Positions 44,410 to 57,100 of a stretch of 64,000 nt of DNA are shown one piece after another; within the stretch, counting starts at the first letter, position 1, and every line of letters starts with the position of its first letter. The notes below the pieces were generated by a model that had not been told where the DNA came from, ran no database searches, and worked only from the letters and a program-made list of their open reading frames with translations. Position numbers and translations under genes: made by a program. Source of the DNA: Physella acuta (Eukaryota > Mollusca > Gastropoda > Physidae). Location: NCBI RefSeq assembly GCF_028476545.1, contig NW_026732380.1, positions 574,001 to 638,000 of the forward strand, in the 5' to 3' direction.

Positions 44410-44635
44410 TCCGGGGGGTTGTTTGAATTTTTGGGGGTGTTGTAATGAGGTGTGTTGTATAGGGGGTTGTTGTATTGGGGTGTGTTGTGTAGGGATTGTT
44501 GTATGGAGGGGCGATGTATAGAGGGATGTAATGATGTGTTTTGTTGCATAAGGGAATGTTGTATTGGGGTTGTTGTATGGGGGGTTCGTTGAATCGAAGG
44601 GTGTTTTATGTTGAGGTGCAGTATAAAGGGCTCTT
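44410..44635. repeat. degenerate GTTGTATTGGGGTGTG repeat
   Basis: Irregular copies of GTTGTAT(A/G)GGGGGTTGTTG-like sequence. No clean period. Confidence 0.6.
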
Positions 44636-44639
44636 GTTT

Positions 44640-44641
<2 letters not shown>

Positions 44642-44728
<87 letters not shown>
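44642..44728. repeat. (TA)n microsatellite
   Basis: About 43 TA dinucleotides. Confidence 0.97.
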
Positions 44729-46778
<2,050 letters not shown>

Positions 46779-46781
<3 letters not shown>

Positions 46782-47418
46782 CCTTGGTAAGATGTTAGCT
46801 ACTCAGTATACCGCTCGTTAAAACGGTGCACGTGACTCTGATAAAGTGGATTAAACTCCAGGAAAGATTTGTGTAGCTCCGGTATTCTCGTACATTCTGT
46901 GTAGGACCAGGTGTTATTGGCACGTGCTACAAGTAAGGCGATGTTGGTTCATCGTCTGCTGGTTTGATGGTTAAAGCTGATACCTTGTTTCGACATAAGG
47001 GATAATAAATGATACAGCCAAACTCTGCCTGTTTGATTGGGTACTAAACGATCTTGTAGGGAGCTGATAGCTAGAACAAAGCTTCGGAACTGCATGTGTT
47101 TGCTTGATAAAGTGATACTGGGGTATTGAAATCTTTGGGACTTTTGACTAGAACTCTCATACCTTTATTTCATGGTATTTTATTTTTTTGCTCACCTGTA
47201 ATTTATAATGCAGTTTTGATCTTGATTAAGAAAATTCTACAGCCATTACGTCAGAATATCTTAAAATATGACAACACAAGACGCTTGAAAACTGTAATCT
47301 GGCTACTTTTATGTCGTGAGTACAAGCTATTTGACAGAATACATTCTGACGTGAAACTGCGCTCATGCCTGCTTTTTTTTTAAAAAACGAGATTAATGTT
47401 AAGTATATTTTAACTGCA
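46779..47418. other. no gene seen
   Basis: AT-leaning DNA. The open frame at 47126-47383 has no recognisable domain. Confidence 0.5.
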
Positions 47419-47420
47419 GT

Positions 47421-47566
47421 AGCCCGACCCTACCTACCCCTCTCCCTGGCACCAGTAGCCCGACCCTACCTACCCCTCTCCCTGGCACCAGTAGCCCGAC
47501 CCTACCTACCCCTCTCCCTGGCACCAGTAGCCCGACCCTACCTACCCCTCTCCCTGGCACCCACAA
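47421..47566. repeat. 36-bp minisatellite, four identical copies
   Basis: Units of CCAGTAGCCCGACCCTACC and TACCCCTCTCCCTGGCA, essentially identical, hence very young. Confidence 0.95.
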
Positions 47567-47635
47567 GGCTCCAGACGCAGGCTACCTTTCAGACGGTAAC
47601 AAACACATCAATATCAATAAATAAACAAGCACAGG

Positions 47636-48376
47636 CTCTGGGAGAGGACTAGACCCAGGAAGAGGCTCCAGGCTCTGGGAGAGGCCCCAGGCTCTGGGAG
47701 AGGCCCCAGGCTCTGGGAGAGGCCCCAGGCTCTGGGAGAGGCCCCAGGCTCTGGGAGAGGCCCCAGGCTCTGGGAGAGGCCCCAGGCTCTGGGAGAGGCT
47801 CCACGCTCTGGGAGAGGCCCCAGGCTCTGGGAGAGGCCCCAGGCTCTGGGAGAGGCCCCAGTCTCTGGGAGAGGCCCCAGGCTCTGGGAGAGGCTCCACG
47901 CTCTGGGAGAGGCCCCAGGCTCTGGGAGAGGCTCCACGCTCTGGGAGAGGCTCCACGCTCTGGGAGAGGCCCCAGGCTCTGGGAGAGGCCCCAGGCTCTG
48001 GGAGAGGCCACAGGCTCTGGGAGAGGCCCCAGGCTCTGGGAGAGGCCCCAGGCTCTGGGAGAGGCCCCAGGCTCTGGGAGAGGCCCCAGGCTCTGGGAGA
48101 GGCTCCACGCTCTGGGAGAGGCCCCAGGCTCTGGGAGAGGCTCCAGGCTCTGGGAGAGGCTCCAGGCTCTGGGAGAGGCTCCAGGCTCTGGGAGAGGCTC
48201 CAGGCTCTGGGAGAGGCCACAGGCTGGGGGAGGCTCCAGGCTCTGGGAGAGGCCCCAGGCTCTGGGAGAGGTTCCAGGCTCTGGGAGAGGCCCCAGGCTC
48301 TGGGAGAGGCTCTCTGCTCTGGGAGAGACTCTCTGCTTAGGGAGAGGCCCCAGGCTCTGGGAGAGGCCCCAGGCCC
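47636..48376. repeat. 18-bp GC-rich minisatellite (AGGCTCTGGGAGAGGCCC)
   Basis: About 41 units of 18 bp with CCC/TCC/ACG substitutions. Three minus-strand frames (up to 270 residues, six-residue period) are unit-multiple artefacts with no flanking coding sequence. Confidence 0.96.
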
Positions 48377-48693
48377 AAGCATGCAGAACAACAACCCGGT
48401 CGTTATTTAATCCTAACTGTAAACTCGCCCTACCTGTGGCGTTCTATAAACAGGTGTGACCTCTAACGTGAGTGCTGGTGTGTGTTACATGTTCTTTGTG
48501 TGTGTTTGGGTGTGAGAGAGCCGTGTTAAGTCAAACGTTGTGTGTGTGTGGGGGGGTGTGAGCCGTGTTAAGTCAAACGTTGTGTTATATGTGTAAGTTC
48601 TAGTAATACTACAACAAAATTACATCCACTCAAGAAGCAAAAATTAAAAGACATTTCACTTTAAAAACCTAGCCAAGAGTATTTGCGTTTATT

Positions 48694-48890
48694 TCTATGC
48701 CACTAGACCCCCTGAAATAAATGCCACTAGACCCACAGTAAATAAATGCCACTAGACACACTGTAAATAAATGCCACTACACCCACTGTAAATAAATGCC
48801 ACTAGACCCCCTGAAATAAATGCCACTAGACCCACAGTAAATAAATGCCACTAGACACACTGTAAATAAATGCCACTACACCCACTGTAA
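48694..48890. repeat. 25-bp minisatellite with two-block structure
   Basis: About eight units of AAATAAATGCCACTAGAC plus ACCCACTGT. The four-unit series at 48700-48790 recurs at 48795-48890, again a block duplication. 48891-49048 holds nothing. Confidence 0.9.
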
Positions 48891-49048
48891 TAGACCTATT
48901 GCTTGTTTATGTTTTATTTTTCCTCCGTGAGTTGTTACTGTTTTCTTTTATTTAAGTCGTGTTAAAAAAAAAACTATCACACATGAAAATCCCGTGGTTC
49001 CATTTTATTTCTAATGTAACATGCCAGCAAAATGCACAAATGCAAAAA

Positions 49049-49228
49049 GAGTTTCTTCCAGCGAACAAAATGGAATTTACATAGAAAACATATACTTTTA
49101 CAAGTGTCCGACCCCTCCCCGGAAAATGTTGTCCGCCCCCCCCCCCCCCCGAAAATATCAAGTGACCCCCCCCCCCCCACCCACCCACCCATCCCACCCC
49201 AGAGAAAGAAAAGTCTGAAAAAAACACT
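49049..49228. mobile_element. C-run-rich MITE, family B, copy 3
   Basis: Left end GAGTTTCTTCCAG, right end AGTCTGAAAAAAACACT, core ACATAGAAAACATATACTTT, and C runs at the same positions as in the other copies. Flanks TGCAAAAA and TGCATCAA match at six of eight positions, a decayed TSD. Confidence 0.75.
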
Positions 49229-49535
49229 TGCATCAACTAATTTGTGTTTTTTGTTACCAGCAATGTCCAGTTTTTTCCTCAAGTTTTTTTGATAAACATC
49301 CCGCCACAAGACAAAACAACAACATCACAAAATTAAAGTTTTAAGAGTAATGTTTTTTAAATCGTCAGCACATTCCCGTTCTGCCGTTTTTAAAATTACG
49401 TGCACATTCTTTAATTCAAGAAATGGGAACAACGTGGGATAAACACTAGGGCTAATTGGCGATCTTTCGACAGGCAAAATATATTTTATAAAGTGATACA
49501 AGGCGGTGTCAGAAGTAGCGGTCCGCACCGGGTGA

Positions 49536-49662
49536 CACCATTTTAGGGGTGACACCATTTTAGGGGTGACACCATTTTAGGGGTGACACCATTTTAGGGG
49601 TGACACCATTTTAGGGGTGACACCATTTTAGGGGTGACACCATTTTAGGGGTGACACCAAAT
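49536..49662. repeat. 17-bp minisatellite, about eight copies
   Basis: Tandem AGGGGTGACACCATTTT, nearly perfect. GGTGACACC is palindromic in each unit. Confidence 0.95.
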
Positions 49663-49777
49663 CGAAAAATATGTTGTCAAAACAATGTTTCATCCTGTTA
49701 AAATAATAAAATAGAGTGGCAGAGGGATGGGATGACACCTAACCGAAAATGTAAAATTGTTGGAGGAGGGGAGGGTC

Positions 49778-49979
49778 CAGAGTTTCTTCCAGGCATCTCT
49801 TCGGGGGGGCTTAGCCCCCCCGAAAATTTTTTACCGCCCCCCCGAACGAAATGAAATTTATATAATTTATATAGAAAATATATACTTTTAACAGTGTCCG
49901 CCCCCCCCCCGAAGAAAGTTTGCCGCCCCCCGAAGATTTCAAGTGCCCCCCCGGAGAAAAAAGTCTGGAAGAAACACTG
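49778..49979. mobile_element. C-run-rich hAT-like MITE, family B, copy 2 (perfect 8-bp TSD)
   Basis: Left CAGAGTTTCTTCCAGGC, right GTCTGGAAGAAACACTG, with a perfect 8-bp TSD GGAGGGTC at 49770-49777 and 49980-49987. The interior includes CGGGGGGGCTTAGCCCCCCCG, a self-complementary G/C run, and the AT core found in copy 1. This copy defines the family boundaries best. Confidence 0.9.
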
Positions 49980-49987
49980 GGAGGGTC

Positions 49988-50742
49988 ACACCCTCAGTCA
50001 CCTCACAATGTAACACCCGACCCAGTGACGCCACTGTATGTGGGCTGTACAAGCCTACATATACGTGTGCGTATACAAACCTACATAGACGCTATAACTA
50101 AAACTCTAAAGACGCATGTTTTCATGTACCAAGAAGGTGAGACGTGACAAGGTCAGACTAGGAGTATAAAATAATCCATGGAGTCGTTCACGCAATCGCT
50201 CAGATCGATGGATAAAGGACACGGAACACGTTCGATTTTATTCAATCACACGATTGTTAACTGCTAAAACCTCGATGTTTTTAACATTATATTTGTATCG
50301 TTGTATAGAGATGAGGCTAGAAACAGGCCTGTATACTCACTTAACAGCTATTTACAAATAAAAGAACAGCAATTTGCTTGCTCTATTGAGATACTTCGCT
50401 GTCAATTAATGGACCCAAAGAGAACTAGAATCTTTACAGTTAAAAATGTATTTATTGTTTCAACCAATTTGCTTAAACAATTTATTAATCAAATCCTTAT
50501 ACACAATGCTAGAAGATTTTTGACGGAATGTGATCTATATGCCTCTTTTAAGAAGCATTGGTTTATTTCCCTTTACGAAAAAAAAAACATTCAAAAACCT
50601 ATTAAAATTAGTTTAGATTATTCAATGCCATCTCTCCAGTACTCTCTTGTGTTAGCGTAAATATAAATACCTGTATAATTATTTCATGATCACCTGTTAT
50701 TTTATACTAAAATCTAAATTTATAAAAAAATTGTAAGTTTAC
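49988..50742. other. no gene seen
   Basis: AT-rich. The plus-strand open frame at 50301-50660 has no recognisable domain and low-complexity codons. Confidence 0.45.
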
Positions 50743-50880
50743 CTTCCGAGTAGTTTCTTGGTCTAGAAAACTGGAAGACGTAAGGTTGTCAAAGTTCTTG
50801 TAGTTGAGATCGAAACCTTCACGGTGTGAGATGTTGCTTCAAATGGTGCCGTGGCTGATAGCTCGCCAGGTTATATAGAA
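50743..50880 (-). promoter_or_regulatory. possible TATA promoter and untranslated first exon of the sHSP gene
   Basis: On the minus strand a TATA box TTCTATATAAC lies at 50880-50870. A transcript starting about 30 nt later would run to a donor CTCGGAAG|GTAAAC at 50743. The next matching acceptor downstream on this strand is at 42342, 83 nt before the sHSP ATG. This would give an 8.4-kb first intron full of arrays. The 75 nt before the donor are open (GFDLNYKNFDNLTSS), so a coding exon of another transcript is an alternative. Confidence 0.3.
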
Positions 50881-51021
50881 CTCACACCTGTGTGTCACAG
50901 CAGAACTGGGCCAAGTTCGTACCAGACGATTCCAGCCCGTGGGTGCCCGGTGAGATCATCTCACGGCGTCATGGCTCAGGTATGGCAGACAGCTCACCTG
51001 TACTCTTGTACGCGCGGAGGT

Positions 51022-52945
51022 AGGAGGATAATGACCCAAACATCTATAGGACACACGGAGGATAATGACCCAAACATCTATAGCACACACGGAGGATAAT
51101 GACCCAAACATCTATAGCACACACATAATGACCCAAACATCTATAGCACACACGGAGGATAATGACCCAAACATCTATAGCACACACGGAGGATAATGAC
51201 CCAAACATCTATAGCACACACGGAGGATAATGACCCAAACATCTATAGCACACACATAATGACCCAAACATCTATAGCACACACGGAGGATAATGACCCA
51301 AACATCTATAGCACACACATAATGACCCAAACATCTATAGCACACACGGAGGATAATGACCCAAACATCTATAGCACACACGGAGGATAATGACCCAAAC
51401 ATCTATAGCACACACGGAGGATAATGACCCAAACATCTATAGCACACACAGAGGATAATGACCCAAACATCTATAGCACACACGGAGGTAGGAGGATAAT
51501 GACCCGAACATCTATAGCACACACGGAGGATAATGACCCAAACATCTATAGCACACACGGAGGATAATGACCCAAACATCTATAGCACACACGGAGGATA
51601 ATGACCCAAACATCTATAGCACACACGGAGGATAATGACCCAAACATCTATAGCACACACGGAGGATAATGACCCACACATCTATAGCACACACGGAGGA
51701 TAATGACCCAAACATCTATAGCACACACATAATGACCCAAACATCTATAGCACACACGGAGGATAATGACCCAAACATCTATAGCACACACATAATGACC
51801 CAAACATCTATAGCACACACGGAGGTAGGAGGATAATGACCCGAACATCTATAGCACACACGGAGGATTATGACCCAAACATCTATAGCACACACAGAGG
51901 ATAATGACCCAAACATCTATAGCACACACGGAGGATAATGACCCAAACATCTATAGCACACACATAATGACCCAAACATCTATAGCACACACGGAGGTAG
52001 GAGGATAATGACCCGAACATCTATAGCACACACGGAGGATTATGACCCAAACATCTATAGCACACACAGAGGATAATGACCCAAACATCTATAGCACACA
52101 CGGAGGATAATGACCCAAACATCTATAGCACACACATAATGACCCAAACATCTATAGCACACACGGAGGTAGGAGGATAATGACCCAAACATCTATAGCA
52201 CACACAGAGGATAATGACCCAAACATCTATAGCACACACGGAGGTAGGAGGATAATGACCCAAACATCTATAGCACACACGTAATGACCCAAACATCTAT
52301 AGCACACACGGAGGATAATGACCCAAACATCTATAGCACACACGGAGGTAGGAGGATAATGACCCAAACATCTATAGCACACACATAATGACCCAAACAT
52401 CTAAGGCACACATGGAAGATAATGACCCAAACATCTATAGCACACACATAATGACCCAAACATCTAAGGCACACATGGAAGATAATGACCCAAACATCTA
52501 TAGCACACACATAATGACCCAAACATCTAAGGCACACATGGAAGATAATGACCCAAACATCTATAGCACACACGGAAGATAATGACCTAAACATCTATAG
52601 CACACACGGAGGATAATGACCCAAACATCTATAACACACACATAATGACCCAAACATCTATAGCACACACATAATGACCCAAACATCTATAGCACACACG
52701 GAGGATAATGACCCGAACATCTATAGCACACACGGAGGATAATGACCCAAACATCTATAGCACACACGGAGGATAATGACCCAAACATCTATAGCACACA
52801 CAGAGGATAATGACCCAAACATCTATAGCACACACAGAGGATAATGACCCGAACATCTATAGCACACACGGAAGATAATGACCCAAACATCTATAGCACA
52901 CACGGAGGATAATGACCCGAACAACTTTAGCACACACGGAAGGTA
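51022..52945. repeat. approximately 33-bp minisatellite (AATGACCCAAACATCTATAGC)
   Basis: About 62 units of ATGACCCAAACATCTATAGC plus ACACAC and a variable GGAGGATA, GGAGGTAGGAGGATA or ATA linker. Variant order repeats in blocks (GGAGGTAGGAGG marks block starts about every 160-180 bp around 51830-52260). It decays at the 52920 edge. Confidence 0.96.
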
Positions 52946-54177
52946 ATGACCCTTCCGGGGCGCCAACCTGCGAATTAGACTTTTTTTTGCAGATACCTTC
53001 CTAAAGTTTCATGGCGATCTAAATTAGATTCTAATGAAAGGTGTAGTAAAGAATAAAAGACATTAAATAATGTTTTTCAGTAATGTATGATTTATTATCC
53101 TTGAATAACAAATACATTAACAACTCAACTTATTGTCTAAAAATCAGAGGTTCTCAATGTGACTTGATATGGGTAGAGTGGAGCTAGAGTGGGGGTCACA
53201 TACATGTTGACACCATGACAGTGCATGAGGCCTGACTGATGACAATATGAAAGATGATAAAGAAATCAGACGTAAAAGCTGTATGTGGGTAGTTTTCATA
53301 AAATATGAACACCAATAGATTAAGTGAAATAATGTCTTTAATATGTGGGAATAGTGAACATAAACATTAATTGAACGTATCACAGAAATTAATTTTAAAA
53401 TAGTTGTCACTTAGTCAATCACATTTGCCTACAGTTTTAGCATCCACACAAAGCCTACTTCACATTGGGCACATTCATATGTGGTCCATTTATAATCATT
53501 ACATCCAAATATTTATAATCACTTTACCTTAACACTAACAATCCATACAACATAACAATAAATGATATCAGAAATAAAAAATGGCAAAATGAATGCAATA
53601 TGCATTAATTAATACTTTAACATAAAATAAAGTTTAAATAAATAAAATATAATTTCAATCAACTTGTTGCATAAAAATGAACCCAAGAACCAAAAGTAAT
53701 CTTTAAAATTCCTTTTATAAAAAGGAGATCCTCGAAGTGCATTTTCAAGGATTTAAAAATCTTGATGGATTTAAAAAATCATCAGTTTACAACAGCATCC
53801 AACTCCTCTCAGTGGTAAAATGTGGTACTCCAATGTTTAGTTAACTGGAGATGACACCCATGTTTTATAAAGACCTCATGCCTACATATCACATAATGTG
53901 TTGTGATCTTAAAGTTCATTAAAATAATTTAATAAAACTTATGACGTTATTTTTTTAACTTAAGGTAATCCTCAGTGCATGTTCTGAGTTATTTAAAAAA
54001 CTGTCAGTGGTTGATGTAAAAACAAAAACCAGACAAGATAAAACACAAACTTAACTGAGAAATAAACACAGCCAGAATTAAAAGAAATAAAAGTTAAAAG
54101 GTTGATGTAGAGGACTTGAGCAGATTGAATGCTGCCAGAATGGAAGAATTTGATTGGTTAAATTCTCTCAGCAAGAG
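52946..54177. other. EDEM2 3' untranslated region and downstream DNA
   Basis: AT-rich DNA without exons, read as the 3' UTR immediately after the EDEM2 stop codon. No other gene is seen. Confidence 0.45.
53091..53096 (-). promoter_or_regulatory. possible EDEM2 polyadenylation signal
   Basis: AATAAA on the minus strand, about 1.08 kb beyond the stop codon, placing the transcript end just short of the 33-bp array. Confidence 0.35.
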
Positions 54178-57100
54178 TTAATCATCCTGGAACATCTCCC
54201 CATAGACGGAGACCCTGCTGTGGAATGTCTGGGCAGGACAGTGCAGGATTGTGGGGTCATGAAAATAATTTAATGTGTAGTTAGACAAGGAGGTGTAGAG
54301 ACCAGACAGGCTGGGAGCTTTGGACTCCTGCTCTGTCTCCTCTGTTGTACTGGAGAATAGGTTGAGAATTTTTCTTGTGATTGATAGAATGTTGTCTCTC
54401 TTGACCTCTAGGGGTGAGGGGGGCGTGTCAGGCGCCATGACGGGTGAGGCTGGATCCTGCTGAGTGCTCTGGGTCTGTATCTGGTGCTCTATGTGGGACT
54501 TGAATTTTTCTGTTGTTGGGTTTGGTGACCTGACAGTTTCTTCTGTACTTTGTTGGGGTGTTACCTCCCCTTGACCTGTTTCCATTTTTGTTGAAGAATC
54601 ACCATCAGATTCTTTACCATCAAATTCTTTACCATCAGATTCTTTGCCCATTTTAATGATGACAACACTTTCCTCGCCTCTCAGAGTTATTTTATGCTGG
54701 ATGACAGTTTTCCTTTCCCCATCACTGCTTACAACTTTTTCTTCTACAATCATTGCCTGGTTATCTTTCTGTTCCTCTTCATGGTGACTTGCCTCAGGGT
54801 GACTTGTGTCACCAGACAACTCACCTTGTGAGGCTACTGGATGTGAAACCTGATCAATTACATTTGAAGCAGGGGCAGTCTCTGGCACATTTGTAGCAGG
54901 GACAGTCTCAGGCACATTTGTACCAGGGGCAGTCTCAGGCACATTTGTACCAGGGGCAGTCTCAGGCACATTTGTACCAGGGGCAGTCTCAGGCACATTT
55001 GTACCAGGGGCAGTCTCAGGCACATTTGTAGCAGGGGAAGGCTCTGGCACATTTGTACCAGGGGCAGGCTCTGGCACATTTGTAGCAGGGGCAGGCTCTG
55101 GCACATTTGTACCAGGGGAAGGCTCAGGCACATTTGTAGCAGGGGCAGGCTCTGGCACATTTGTACCAGGGGCAGGCTCAGGCACATTTGTAGCAGGGGC
55201 AGGCTCTGGCACATTTGTACCAGGGGCAGGCTCAGGCACATTTGTAGCAGGGGCAGGCTCTGGCACATTTGTAGCAGGGGCAGGCTCAGGCACATTTGTA
55301 CCAGGGGCAGGCTCAGGCACATTTGTAGCAGGGGCAGGCTCTGGCACATTTGTAGCAGGGGCAGGCTCAGGCACATTTGTAGCAGGGGCAGGCTCTGGCA
55401 CATTTGTAGCAGGGGCAGGCTCTGGCACATTTGTAGCAGGGGCAGTCTCAGGCACATTTGTAGAATTCTGCACTGTCTCCACAACTGGCAAATTGTCCCC
55501 AGCTTCCAGAATCTTCTTGGCAGCATTGTTGGCCAGATTCTCATACTCAGAATCCTTGTACTGCTGTCTTAACTTTTCTGCTATTTGCACCGAAAGGTTT
55601 TTCAATATATTCTGTATCTGCATCTCCTTCAGGAAAATGTGCGTCAGATTTCTCTCCTTCTCAGTAAAACTTGTCATGTCTATAACTTCAAGAGAGCGTT
55701 TACCATCAGACTTGTGCTTGTGTGAATCAACTGAGTCTTTATCCCTCCAGGACTTGAAATCTGTATCCATATCCTCAAAACTCTTAAAATCATCATCATC
55801 ATCATCAGGACTGTCTTCCTTAACATCCTCATCTTCATTAACCTTGACAACATCAACATGTTCACTGCCTTCCACCTCATCCTCCTTACCAACCCCAGCA
55901 ACCCTCTTCGCTGTCTTCTTTTTGAATCTTTTGTTAGCAGACAACCAGTTGGTTGGTTCTTTGGTTTCCACCAGGCTAAACAGAGAGAGAAGGTCAAGGT
56001 TGTCGTGGAACTCCTGCAGCACACGCTCCTCTTCTTTCTTGAAGGCGCTGCAGCAGTGGACGGCGGCCAGGTCGATGGGGTGAGCCTCTGTGTTGAAGAC
56101 GTAGCCACCGGCCTCTATGACACAGGAGCCGCTGGGTGTGTGCACCACATCGCCGCGGCTGCCGTTGTTGTGGATGAAGTTGTCGGGGTCAAACAAGAGG
56201 TACAAATATTTGGTCGTCTCCGCTAGAAAAAAAGATTCCATTCTGTCCTCAAGTCTGTGGTCTCTCACGTCTTTGATCTAGGAGACAAGAAATAAATTGA
56301 TGATACCATATCACGTCTTTGATCTAGGAGACAAGAAATATATTGATGATACCATATTACGTCTTTGATCTAGGAGACAAGAAATAAATTGATGATACCA
56401 TATCACGTCTTTGATCTAGGAGACAAGAAATAAATTGATGATACCATATCATGTCTTTGATCTGGGAGACAAGAAATATATTGATGATACCATATTACGT
56501 CTTTGATCTAGGAGAGAAGAAAGAAATTGATGATACCATATCACGTCTTTGATCTAGGAGAGAAGAAAGAAATTGATGATACCATATCACGTCTTTGATC
56601 TAGGAGAGAAGAAAGAAATTTGATGATACCATATTACGTTCTTGATCTGGGAGACAAGAAATAAATTGATGATATCATATTACGTTATTTGATCTAGGAG
56701 ACAAGAAATAAATTGATGATATCATATTACGTCTTTGATCTAGGAGACAAGAAATAAATTGATGAAACCATATTAAGTTATTTGATTGAGGAGACAAGAA
56801 ATAAATTGATGATACCATATTACGTATTTGATCTAGGAGACAAGAAGTAAATTGATGATACCATATTACGTTATTTGATCTAGGAGACAAGAAATAATTG
56901 ATGATACCATATTACGTCTTTGATCTAGGAGACAAGAAATAAATTGATGATACCATATTACGTTATTTGATCTAGGAGACAAGAAATAAATTGATGATAC
57001 CATATTACGTTATTTGATCTAGGAGACAAGAAATAAATTGATGATACCATATTACGTTATTTGATCTAGGAGACAAGAAATAAATTGATGATACCATATT

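Noticed and set aside
47582-48394. 270-residue Pro/Ser/Leu-rich minus-strand frame
   Set aside because: The 18-bp unit is a multiple of three and the frame ends at the array edges; it is a repeat shadow.
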